The notes under the pieces were generated by a model. The model made no database searches, was not told where the DNA came from, and saw only the letters and a list, made by a program, of their open reading frames with translations. Positions 1 to 5,563 of a stretch of DNA of 6,717 nucleotides are shown here, in pieces. Source of the DNA: Lachnospiraceae bacterium (lineage in GTDB: Bacteria; Bacillota; Clostridia; Lachnospirales; Lachnospiraceae); the NCBI GenBank assembly GCA_003447895.1, contig DLYC01000146.1:972-7688 (forward strand), given 5' to 3'. How positions within the stretch are numbered: position 1 is the stretch's first letter; every line of letters starts with the position of its first letter. The translations under genes and the position numbers were made by a program.

Positions 1-116
1 ACCGCGAGTCCAACACCATTCTCTCAAAGTCGGACGACCTGGAGGTCTCGGACAGGGCCATCGAGCTCAAGACCACGGTGGAGAAGGTCAGGGAGCAGAT
101 CCAGAATATAGAGTGA
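1..116 (+). CDS. yicC: YicC/YloC family protein, 3' end only
   Basis: This is the last 37 codons of a gene that begins before the window; the reading frame starts at base 3 and ends with TGA at 114-116. The visible peptide contains RESNTILSK and ends in VEKVREQIQNIE, which matches the conserved carboxy-terminal helix of the YicC/YloC family (the REhNTL element and the EhEKhREQhQNIE ending). E. coli YicC has been described as an endoribonuclease, so a role in RNA turnover is likely, but the catalytic region is not visible here. The position directly before remA and gmk is the usual one in Firmicutes (yloC-ylzA-gmk in Bacillus subtilis) and supports the call. The gene is cut by the window edge and shows no sign of damage. 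Confidence 0.88.
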   Translation, partial: RESNTILSKSDDLEVSDRAIELKTTVEKVREQIQNIE

Positions 117-177
117 CGGAATCCGGCACAGCGAGGCGGAACGGAATAAGAAAACAGTCAGGTGAAAGAGAAGCGCT

Positions 178-459
178 ATGGATACGATCAGGTTTATCAA
201 TATCGGCTTTGGCAATACCGTCAATGTGGGAAAGATCATCGCCATCGTGAGCCCTGACTCCGCGCCGATCAAGAGGCTGGTCTCCCGCGCCAAGGAGGAC
301 GGCCGGGCAGTGGACGCCACGCAGGGAAGAAAGACCAAGGCGGTCCTCATCATGGAAAATGACAGGATCATCCTGTCGGCACTCCTCCCGGAGACGATCA
401 GAGCGAGGGCCCAGGCCGAAAGGCCGGGGGCGGAAACAGAAGACAGCGAGGAAGAATAA
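178..459 (+). CDS. remA: RemA-like DNA-binding regulator (DUF370)
   Basis: A 93-residue protein of the RemA/DUF370 family. In B. subtilis RemA is a ring-forming DNA-binding protein that activates extracellular-matrix and osmoprotection genes. Family landmarks are the start INIGFGN (residues 7-13), the block IVSPDSAPIKRL (23-34), the DATQGRKT segment (46-53) and IILSALLPETI near residues 65-75. Compared with B. subtilis RemA as I remember it, the DNA-contacting arginines at 18, 50 and 51 correspond here to K19, R51 and K52, so positive charge is kept with two Arg-to-Lys changes. The tail after residue 76 is polar and ends in a Glu/Asp-rich stretch. The start ATG follows AGGTGAAAGAG at 160-170. 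The gene sits 61 bases after yicC and only 3 bases before gmk, so co-transcription is likely. Matrix control itself has not been shown for clostridial homologues, so the exact regulon is open. Confidence 0.9.
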   Translation: MDTIRFINIGFGNTVNVGKIIAIVSPDSAPIKRLVSRAKEDGRAVDATQGRKTKAVLIMENDRIILSALLPETIRARAQAERPGAETEDSEEE

Positions 460-462
460 GAT

Positions 463-1119
463 ATGGCAGAGAATAAGGGCAAGGGAAAAATTGTGATCAT
501 TTCCGGCTTTTCGGGAGTCGGAAAAGGGACTGTCGTCGAGAAGCTGACAGACGCGTATCATTATGAGCTGTCTGTCTCCTGGACGACGAGAAAACCCAGA
601 AATCATGAAAAACACGGGGTGAATTACTATTTTGTCACCAAGGAGGCATTTGAGAAGGCGCTCGAGGAAGACGGCTTTCTGGAGTACGCCAATTACAACG
701 GAAAGTATTACGGCACACCGCGGCCTTTTGTGGAGAACAATCTCAGCCTCGGAAACAATGTGATCCTGGAGATCGAAGTGCAGGGGGCGGAGCAGATCAT
801 GCGCATGTTCCCCGACACGGTCTCGGTATTTCTTGTGCCGCCCTCGGCGGAGGAACTCCTTCACAGGCTCAACAAGAGGGGGAGCGAGAACAAAGAGGAG
901 ATCAGGAGCCGCCTGAAGCTGGCGCTCGGGGAATGCGAGAAGATGCAGCATTATGATTACATTGTTGTAAACGATGACCTCGATGCCTGTGTCCGCGACC
1001 TGAACCGCATCGTCACGGAGGGCGCTGACGGCTTCCGATACGACCCGGCCTACAAGGAGAGGATCTCCGCGGAGCTGCAGGCGCTTCTTGAGAAGATCGA
1101 CAATTCCGAAGAAAGTTAA
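463..1119 (+). CDS. gmk: Guanylate kinase
   Basis: Guanylate kinase phosphorylates GMP to GDP with ATP in the cytosol, an essential step of GTP and dGTP supply. The 218-residue length is close to the usual 200-210. The P-loop GFSGVGKGT is at residues 15-23. The GMP-binding set, aligned to the yeast enzyme from memory, is present: S39, R43, R46, Y55 in GVNYYFV, E74 in FLEYANY, Y83 and T85 in YYGTP. The lid and adenine region is represented by RLNKRGSE (135-142), and the IVVNDDLD block lies at 167-174. Two local variants are F16 where GPSG is common, and W40 in SVSWTTR where a small residue (Ala or Ser) is usual. Translation probably starts from GAGGAAG at 448-454 inside the end of remA, which implies coupling. 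In Firmicutes this enzyme is a known (p)ppGpp target. No frameshift is seen. Confidence 0.97.
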   Translation: MAENKGKGKIVIISGFSGVGKGTVVEKLTDAYHYELSVSWTTRKPRNHEKHGVNYYFVTKEAFEKALEEDGFLEYANYNGKYYGTPRPFVENNLSLGNNVILEIEVQGAEQIMRMFPDTVSVFLVPPSAEELLHRLNKRGSENKEEIRSRLKLALGECEKMQHYDYIVVNDDLDACVRDLNRIVTEGADGFRYDPAYKERISAELQALLEKIDNSEES

Positions 1120-1140
1120 AAAGAAAGAAGAGCAGGAGAC

Positions 1141-1170
1141 TGTACAAGCTTGCGAAAACTGTGCTATACT
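1141..1170 (+). promoter_or_regulatory. Extended -10 promoter for rpoZ-rimO-pgsA
   Basis: The gap between gmk and rpoZ contains TGCTATACT at 1162-1170, a TGn extended -10 with a five-of-six match to TATAAT. Eighteen bases upstream, at 1141-1146, is TGTACA, a four-of-six match to the -35 consensus. Transcription would start near 1177 and leave a leader of roughly 48 bases before the rpoZ ATG. The A/T-rich stretch around 1165-1190 stands out from the G/C-rich genes on both sides. This suggests that rpoZ, rimO and pgsA have a promoter of their own in addition to read-through from yicC-remA-gmk. It is a consensus match only, with no transcript evidence. Confidence 0.68.
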
Positions 1171-1224
1171 ATTCATTTGTAAAAATAGTGAACAGCAGAA
1201 AATGAAAGGATCAGGTAATATTAT

Positions 1225-1566
1225 ATGATACATCCGTCTTATGTGGACTTAATGCAGGTTGTCAATAAGGGCGTGGAAGAGGGCGAGACTCCCGTGATCA
1301 ACAGCCGCTATTCCATCGTTATGGCGACTGCCAAGAGAGCGAGACAGATCGTGGACGGCGATGAGCCTCTGATCGAGGCGGCGGACGGCGACAAGCCCCT
1401 CTCCATAGCGGTTGAGGAGCTCAACCAGGAGAAGATCCGCATCCTCGCGGAAGGCGAAGAGGCTGAGAACGAAGAGGAGACTTTCGAGTTTGGAGAGGCC
1501 CCCTCACAGGACGAGAGCAGTGAAGCCGAAGAGGCGGATTCTGACAGCGGGGAGACTATCGGGTAA
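1225..1566 (+). CDS. rpoZ: DNA-directed RNA polymerase omega subunit
   Basis: Omega binds the beta-prime subunit and helps RNA polymerase assemble. The first 75 residues carry the family core: MIHPSYVDLM at the start, then NSRYSIVMATAKRARQIVDG (residues 26-45) with the conserved RYSIVMATAKRARQI element, and PLSIAVEELNQEKIRI near 58-73. The protein is 113 residues, longer than the 70-90 typical of Firmicutes, because of a tail (76-113) with 17 Asp/Glu and no Lys or Arg. The tail is probably disordered. The start codon is preceded by AAAGGA at 1205-1210, rather far away, and by AGGT at 1213-1216, which is better spaced. The stop codon lies 2 bases before rimO. The gmk-rpoZ pairing is a widespread bacterial arrangement and supports the call. 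Confidence 0.95.
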   Translation: MIHPSYVDLMQVVNKGVEEGETPVINSRYSIVMATAKRARQIVDGDEPLIEAADGDKPLSIAVEELNQEKIRILAEGEEAENEEETFEFGEAPSQDESSEAEEADSDSGETIG

Positions 1567-1568
1567 AT

Positions 1569-2915
1569 ATGAATATTCTTTTTGTATCCCTGGGCTGTGA
1601 CAAGAACCTTGTGGATTCGGAGGAGATGCTCGGCGCGCTGCGGCAGCGCGGATATTCCTTTACGGATGACGAAGAGGAGGCGGAGGTCGCCATAGTCAAC
1701 ACCTGCTGCTTTATCATGGATGCGCAGAAGGAGAGCATTGACCAGATCCTGGCCCTGGCAGAGAGAAGAACGTCGGGGCAGCTCAAGGCGCTGATCGTCA
1801 CAGGCTGTATGGCACAGCGCTATAAAAATGAGATTCTCCGGGAGATCCCGGAAGTGGACGCCGTAATCGGGACTACGGCAGAGAACAGGATCGCGGATAC
1901 GCTGGAGGAGATCCTCGGGAACGAAGGGGAGGCCGGCACGAACGGATATCTTCTCGTCGCCAATGAGAACCGGCGCACCGGAATCGCCTCGGACAGAGTC
2001 GTGACTACCGGAGGGTATTACAGCTATCTCAAGATCGCGGAGGGGTGCGACAAGCGATGCACGTACTGCGTGATCCCCTCGATCCGGGGCAGATATCGAA
2101 GCGCCCCGATGGAGGAACTGGAGGAACAGGCGAAGTCCCTGGCGGCCAAGGGGGTCAAAGAATTGATCCTTGTGGCGCAGGAGACCACACTCTACGGGAC
2201 CGACCTGTACGGGTACAAGGCCCTGCCGGAGCTCCTTCACAGGCTCGCGGCCATCGACGGGATCGAGTGGATCCGTCTGATGTACTGCTATCCGGAGGAG
2301 ATCACGAGAGAGATCGCGGAGGCCATGAGCGAGATCCCCAAGGTCCTCCACTATATCGATATGCCGGTGCAGCACGCCTCGGACGATATTTTGAGACGGA
2401 TGGGGAGAAAGACGAACAGGCAGGAACTGACGGAGAAGGTGAATATGCTCCGGGAAGTGATGCCGGACATCTGTATCCGCACAACGCTGATCACAGGCTT
2501 TCCGGGAGAGCGCGAAGAGGACCACAGGCAGCTCATGGAGTTTGTGGAGGAGATGAAGTTCGACAGGCTCGGGGTGTTTACCTATTCCAAAGAAGAGGGT
2601 ACGCCCGCCGAGAAGATGTCGCCCCAGGTCCCGGCGCGCGTCAAGAAAAAGAGACAGAAAGAGCTCATGCTCCTTCAGCAGAGGATCGCATTCGAAGCGG
2701 CCGGGAAAATGGAAGGGCGCGTTCTGGAAGCGATCGTGGAAGGTCAGCTGGCCGGAGAGCCGGTGTATATGGCAAGGACCTATAAGGACGCACCCGGAAT
2801 AGACGGCGCATTGTTTATTGAAACGCAGCGGGATCTGATGTCCGGCGATCTGGTGAAAGTACGTGTGACCGGATCGGAGGAATATGATCTTGTCGGAAGA
2901 TTAGAGAGTGACTGA
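1569..2915 (+). CDS. rimO: Ribosomal protein S12 methylthiotransferase RimO
   Basis: RimO is a radical-SAM enzyme with two iron-sulfur clusters that adds a methylthio group to a conserved aspartate of ribosomal protein S12. The 448 residues match the family length (about 440). The amino-terminal UPF0004 domain carries cluster ligands C10 (SLGCDKNLVDSE), C46 (VNTCCF) and C80 (VTGCMAQR). The radical-SAM motif CxxxCxxC is C160, C164 and C167, followed by IPSIRGRYRS. A carboxy-terminal TRAM-type domain occupies about residues 378-446. The LGCxKNLVDSE start separates RimO from the tRNA enzymes MiaB (GCQMN type) and MtaB (LGCKVN type). C47 replaces the common glycine of NTCGF, giving a Cys pair. 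The ATG lies 2 bases after the rpoZ stop; the nearest clear ribosome-binding site, GGGGAG at 1549-1554, is 14 bases away, so coupling to rpoZ translation is likely. Confidence 0.95.
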   Translation: MNILFVSLGCDKNLVDSEEMLGALRQRGYSFTDDEEEAEVAIVNTCCFIMDAQKESIDQILALAERRTSGQLKALIVTGCMAQRYKNEILREIPEVDAVIGTTAENRIADTLEEILGNEGEAGTNGYLLVANENRRTGIASDRVVTTGGYYSYLKIAEGCDKRCTYCVIPSIRGRYRSAPMEELEEQAKSLAAKGVKELILVAQETTLYGTDLYGYKALPELLHRLAAIDGIEWIRLMYCYPEEITREIAEAMSEIPKVLHYIDMPVQHASDDILRRMGRKTNRQELTEKVNMLREVMPDICIRTTLITGFPGEREEDHRQLMEFVEEMKFDRLGVFTYSKEEGTPAEKMSPQVPARVKKKRQKELMLLQQRIAFEAAGKMEGRVLEAIVEGQLAGEPVYMARTYKDAPGIDGALFIETQRDLMSGDLVKVRVTGSEEYDLVGRLESD

Positions 2916-2946
2916 CGGATCAAGAGGAGCGGAAGGCGCTCAGAAT

Positions 2947-2951
2947 GGAGG
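2947..2951 (+). promoter_or_regulatory. Ribosome-binding site that sets the pgsA start
   Basis: GGAGG at 2947-2951 ends 5 bases before the ATG at 2957. It overlaps the earlier in-frame ATG at 2945-2947, which would itself depend on GGAAGG at 2931-2936. The later ATG gives the family-typical amino terminus MNLPNKLT, so I prefer it. Use of the earlier ATG would add only the four residues MEGI. Confidence 0.6.
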
Positions 2952-2956
2952 GGATT

Positions 2957-3493
2957 ATGAATCTGCCTAACAAACTTACTGTACTTCGTATGATACTTGT
3001 GCCTTTCTTTGTGGCAACACTTCTTATGTCGGGTACAAATGAAGCCATGAAATGGCCGGCACTGATTCTTTTCATCGTCGCGTCGCTGACGGATTTCGCG
3101 GACGGTTACATCGCCAGAAAGTACAACCTGATCACGAATTTCGGCAAATTTATGGATCCGCTCGCGGACAAGATCCTCACGATCTCCGGTATGATCTGCC
3201 TGATCGAGCTTGGCAGGATCCCGTCCTGGATCGTGATCATCATCGTCGCAAGGGAATTCATCATCAGCGGATTCCGCCTGATCGCCGCTGAGAACGGTGT
3301 CGTCATTGCCGCCAATTACTGGGGCAAGTTCAAGACTACCTTCCAGATGATCATGATCATCCTCATGATCATGAATATCCCTCAGCTGCAGATCGTCACC
3401 GATATTGTGATGTGGATCGCGCTTGCGCTGACCATCATTTCGCTGGTCACCTATATCAACGCCAACAAGCAGGTCCTGGCAGGGGACAAATAA
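2957..3493 (+). CDS. pgsA: CDP-diacylglycerol--glycerol-3-phosphate 3-phosphatidyltransferase
   Basis: This integral membrane enzyme joins CDP-diacylglycerol and glycerol 3-phosphate to make phosphatidylglycerol phosphate, the committed step towards phosphatidylglycerol and cardiolipin. The 178-residue protein contains the complete CDP-alcohol phosphotransferase signature D46-x2-D49-G50-x2-A53-R54-x8-G63-x3-D67-x3-D71, with all metal and substrate aspartates present. The amino terminus MNLPNKLTVLRM is typical of PgsA. Hydrophobic segments lie roughly at residues 10-25, 32-46, 73-86, 90-105, 128-141 and 148-167, fitting six membrane helices. An alternative ATG at 2945 would add four residues. 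The gene follows rimO after a gap of about 41 bases and is the last gene of the run, as shown by the terminator directly after it. A Met/Ile-rich helix (131-139) is coded by repeated ATG and ATC codons that form a hairpin at 3351-3374. Confidence 0.95.
   Translation: MNLPNKLTVLRMILVPFFVATLLMSGTNEAMKWPALILFIVASLTDFADGYIARKYNLITNFGKFMDPLADKILTISGMICLIELGRIPSWIVIIIVAREFIISGFRLIAAENGVVIAANYWGKFKTTFQMIMIILMIMNIPQLQIVTDIVMWIALALTIISLVTYINANKQVLAGDK
3351..3374 (+). repeat. Perfect inverted repeat inside pgsA
   Basis: TCATGATCAT at 3351-3360 is the exact reverse complement of ATGATCATGA at 3365-3374, with a CCTC loop between them. It lies in the codons for a Met/Ile-rich membrane helix, and reuse of ATG and ATC codons explains it simply. 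The structure is real in sequence; a function is not established. Confidence 0.5.
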
Positions 3494-3512
3494 CAGATTA
3501 CTGACGGTTTAC

Positions 3513-3549
3513 AAAAGGCCTGCCGCACAGCTGTGTGGCAGGCCTTTTT
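3513..3549 (+). terminator. Intrinsic terminator after pgsA
   Basis: A 16-bp stem pairs 3513-3528 with 3533-3548 around an AGCT loop, with one G-T wobble (3525/3536). The outer part AAAAGGCCTGCC pairs fully with GGCAGGCCTTTT, and the T-run spans 3545-3549. It begins 20 bases after the pgsA stop and should end the rpoZ-rimO-pgsA transcript. The A-run on the 5' side makes it potentially bidirectional. The thiN start codon is only 24 bases past the T-run. Confidence 0.9.
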
Positions 3550-3572
3550 CTGACGCAGACGGAAGGCAGGCT

Positions 3573-4250
3573 ATGAAAAAGGGAAAATGTATCCTGATGT
3601 GCGCCGGGGAATACCACCCCTGCGCGATCAAAAAAGCGCCGGACGACTTTGTGATCGCGGTGGACGGCGGGCTTAAGTACCTTATGAAGGACGGACCTGA
3701 GCCGGATTTTCTGCTGGGAGACTTTGATTCCGCCCCGCCGGAGTGCGACGCTTTGATCGAGACGTACCGAAAAAAGGGCGACAGGCATTTCCTGCGGCTC
3801 CCGGTCGAAAAGGATGAGACGGACACGCTCGCCGCGGTGAAGCTCGGGTATGAAATGGGCTACAGGGAATTTGAGATCTACGGAGGAATGGGGAAGAGAC
3901 TTGACCACACGATGGCCAACATCCAGGTCCTGGTCTGGCTCTCAAAGAGAGGCGCCGGAGGCTGGCTTCTGGACGGGGAAACTTCTGTCACGGTGATCGG
4001 GCCGGGGATGTTCTTCCTTCCTGAATCTTTTGCCGGAACCGTGTCCCTGTTTGCCCTGGAGGAGGAACTCTTCGACGTTTCCATCCGAGGCCTGAAGTAC
4101 AATCTCTCGCACGCGACGATCCGCAATGATTTCCCGATTGGCTGCAGCAACGAGACGACAGAGAACAGGTCAGAAAAGGCGGCGATCACGATCGGCCGGG
4201 GGACCGGGCTCCTGATCCTGACCAAAGACCTGATCAACAGGCACCATTAG
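3573..4250 (+). CDS. thiN: Thiamine pyrophosphokinase (thiamine diphosphokinase)
   Basis: This enzyme transfers pyrophosphate from ATP to thiamine to give thiamine diphosphate, the active cofactor, in the cytosol. The 225-residue protein shows the family motifs in order: VDGG (residues 30-33), GDFDS (49-53), the acidic DETD (81-84), GGMGKRLDHTMAN (104-116), and the carboxy-terminal thiamine-binding region GLKYNL with CSNE (173-178 and 191-194). The length is close to the 210-220 of bacterial ThiN. The ATG is preceded by GGAAGG at 3561-3566, 6 bases away. The gene stands alone between two hairpins: a terminator just upstream and a convergent hairpin just downstream. In B. subtilis the homologue follows rsgA and rpe, so the position here differs. 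No TPP riboswitch or clear promoter is visible in the 79 bases before the gene, so its expression is unexplained. Confidence 0.94.
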   Translation: MKKGKCILMCAGEYHPCAIKKAPDDFVIAVDGGLKYLMKDGPEPDFLLGDFDSAPPECDALIETYRKKGDRHFLRLPVEKDETDTLAAVKLGYEMGYREFEIYGGMGKRLDHTMANIQVLVWLSKRGAGGWLLDGETSVTVIGPGMFFLPESFAGTVSLFALEEELFDVSIRGLKYNLSHATIRNDFPIGCSNETTENRSEKAAITIGRGTGLLILTKDLINRHH

Positions 4251-4269
4251 AACTGAAAACAGAGGTCAT

Positions 4270-4305
4270 AAAAGGAGCCTGCCCTTCCGCCGGAAGAGCA
4301 GGCTC
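4270..4305. terminator. Shared hairpin between convergent thiN and CDF gene
   Basis: An eight-base stem GAGCCTGC (4275-4282) pairs with GCAGGCTC (4298-4305). After one C-A mismatch, CTTCC (4284-4288) pairs with GGAAG (4292-4296) around a three-base loop. Read on the minus strand, the stem is followed by CTTTTA (4274-4269), a short T-run, so it fits best as the terminator of the CDF gene, whose stop is 10 bases away. On the plus strand the following bases (AAATTATCTTT) form no clean T-run, so termination of thiN here is weaker or depends on the hairpin alone. Confidence 0.75.
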
Positions 4306-4314
4306 AAATTATCT

Positions 4315-5475
4315 TTAAAAGCGGTCGATCCGGATGATCGACCCGTATCCGCCGGTTTGCTCCGCGATCAGCCCTGTCAGCTTTTCGATGATCTGCTCGT
4401 CGCTCTCATCGAGCGAGTAGGGGATCAGCGCGTCGAAGGAGACGACCGGAGTCGTGTCGCCCCTCAGAATGCGAAGGTCATGGAGGCCTGCTTCGGGATG
4501 GATGGACTGCATGAGAACAAGGAGCTTTCCGCGAAGGACGTTGGCTTCCCGGTCGCTCACATCGACCGGATCGATGTGGATGACACTGAGGACGCCGAAT
4601 TCATGGTCGAGGGCGGACTCGAGTTTGTCGATGATCTCGTGGGCCTTAAGGAGACTTAACGTGGAAGGGACCTCGGCGTGAAGAGACACAATGGTGTGCC
4701 CGGGTCCGTAATCATGGACCAGAAGATCATGCATATCCAGGATGCCCGGCGTTGCGAGTACCCGCTCTGTGATCGCGGCGATCAGTTCCGGATCGGGCGC
4801 CTTTCCGACAAGGGGGCTCGCCGTCTCCACAAGGGACTGCAGGCCGGCATTTAAGATAAAGAGGGATACGGCCAGGCCGCACCAGCTGTCCAGATGAAGC
4901 CCGAATTTGTGGGAGAGGACAAGACACACCAGAACGACGGAAGTGGAGACACAGTCGCTCAGGGAGTCGATGGCGGTGGACTTCAGAGCCACACTGTCGA
5001 TCTTCACACTGAGACTTCGGTTGTAGAGAAACATATAGAACTTTACAAGGATGGAGAAGACGAGCACGGAAGCTGCCGCGGCGGAATAAACCGAGGCTTC
5101 CGGGTGAAGAATTCTCGAGATCGATGTTTTGGCAAGTTCAAAGCCCATCAGGAGGATGGAGATGCTCACGATGAGGCCTGTGATGTACTCGATCCGGCCG
5201 TGGCCGAAAGGGTGGTTGGCATCGGGACGCCTTCCGGCGAGCCTGAATCCGATCAGGGTCATCACGCTGGAGGCGGCGTCGGACAAATTGTTGAAGGCGT
5301 CGGCCAGGATGGACACGGACCGCGCGAGTATGCCGGCCGTGAGCTTTGCTGCAAACAGAATCAGGTTAAGAAAAATACCGACTGCCCCGGAGAGGACGCC
5401 GTAGCGGCGCCTCACTTCGGGATGGTCGGTATTTTGACAGTCGGGGATCAAAAGCCGCGACAGAAGAGTAATCAT
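4315..5475 (-). CDS. Cation diffusion facilitator metal exporter, possibly Mn(II)
   Basis: A 386-residue inner-membrane antiporter of the CDF family, which exports divalent metal ions in exchange for protons. The transmembrane domain (about 27-215) has six hydrophobic segments and the signature HPFGHGRIEY (88-97). The transport site appears as N62/D66 in the second helix (NNLSD) and D170/D174 in the fifth (DSLSD). An Asn/Asp plus Asp/Asp site resembles manganese exporters such as pneumococcal MntE, whereas zinc exporters usually carry His at one position; Mn(II) is therefore plausible but not proven. The cytosolic domain (about 225-306) carries H254, H260, H266 and H300 as possible metal ligands. 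A further segment (331-386) repeats its pattern without H266 and H300. The start follows an excellent GGAGGA site at 5486-5481 on the minus strand. The gene lies 88 bases downstream of glnN on the same strand, with no convincing promoter between. Confidence 0.92.
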   Translation of the reverse strand: MITLLSRLLIPDCQNTDHPEVRRRYGVLSGAVGIFLNLILFAAKLTAGILARSVSILADAFNNLSDAASSVMTLIGFRLAGRRPDANHPFGHGRIEYITGLIVSISILLMGFELAKTSISRILHPEASVYSAAAASVLVFSILVKFYMFLYNRSLSVKIDSVALKSTAIDSLSDCVSTSVVLVCLVLSHKFGLHLDSWCGLAVSLFILNAGLQSLVETASPLVGKAPDPELIAAITERVLATPGILDMHDLLVHDYGPGHTIVSLHAEVPSTLSLLKAHEIIDKLESALDHEFGVLSVIHIDPVDVSDREANVLRGKLLVLMQSIHPEAGLHDLRILRGDTTPVVSFDALIPYSLDESDEQIIEKLTGLIAEQTGGYGSIIRIDRF

Positions 5476-5563
5476 TGGAGTCCTCCGCCCATTGGTTGGG
5501 CTATTCGCCGATCATGTGAGATCAGAACGATCATTTGATGTAAACGGACCGCGGGGCTGTGCG
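5476..5563 (-). other. Short gap between glnN and the CDF gene
   Basis: This 88-base gap contains the CDF ribosome-binding site, three GATC sites (5510, 5520, 5529) including a direct repeat of GATCAT (5510-5515 and 5529-5534), and a small hairpin GCCCA/TGGGC (5487-5491 with 5497-5501) just before the ribosome-binding site. A six-base stem, 5554-5559 with 5565-5570, overlaps the glnN stop codon but has no T-run after it on the minus strand. TTTACA at 5544-5539 could be a -35 element, but no good -10 follows. The two genes may therefore share a transcript. Confidence 0.45.

Noticed and set aside
88..1233. Long open frame on the minus strand antisense to remA and gmk
   Set aside because: It lies wholly opposite well-supported genes, has no recognisable motif, and is expected from G/C-rich codon use on the other strand.
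1308..2525. Long minus-strand open frame opposite rpoZ and rimO
   Set aside because: The plus strand encodes complete omega and RimO with all motifs; the antisense product has a composition typical of a shadow frame.
3494..3572. TPP riboswitch before thiN
   Set aside because: The conserved CTGAGA and ACCTGAT-type elements are missing and the space is filled by a plain terminator hairpin.
4894..5538. Plus-strand open frame of about 214 codons opposite the CDF gene
   Set aside because: The minus-strand protein has a complete CDF signature and membrane helices; the plus product is low-complexity and unlike any family.
5516..5544. Promoter for the CDF gene starting from TTTACA
   Set aside because: No sequence 16-19 bases downstream resembles a -10 element better than three of six matches.
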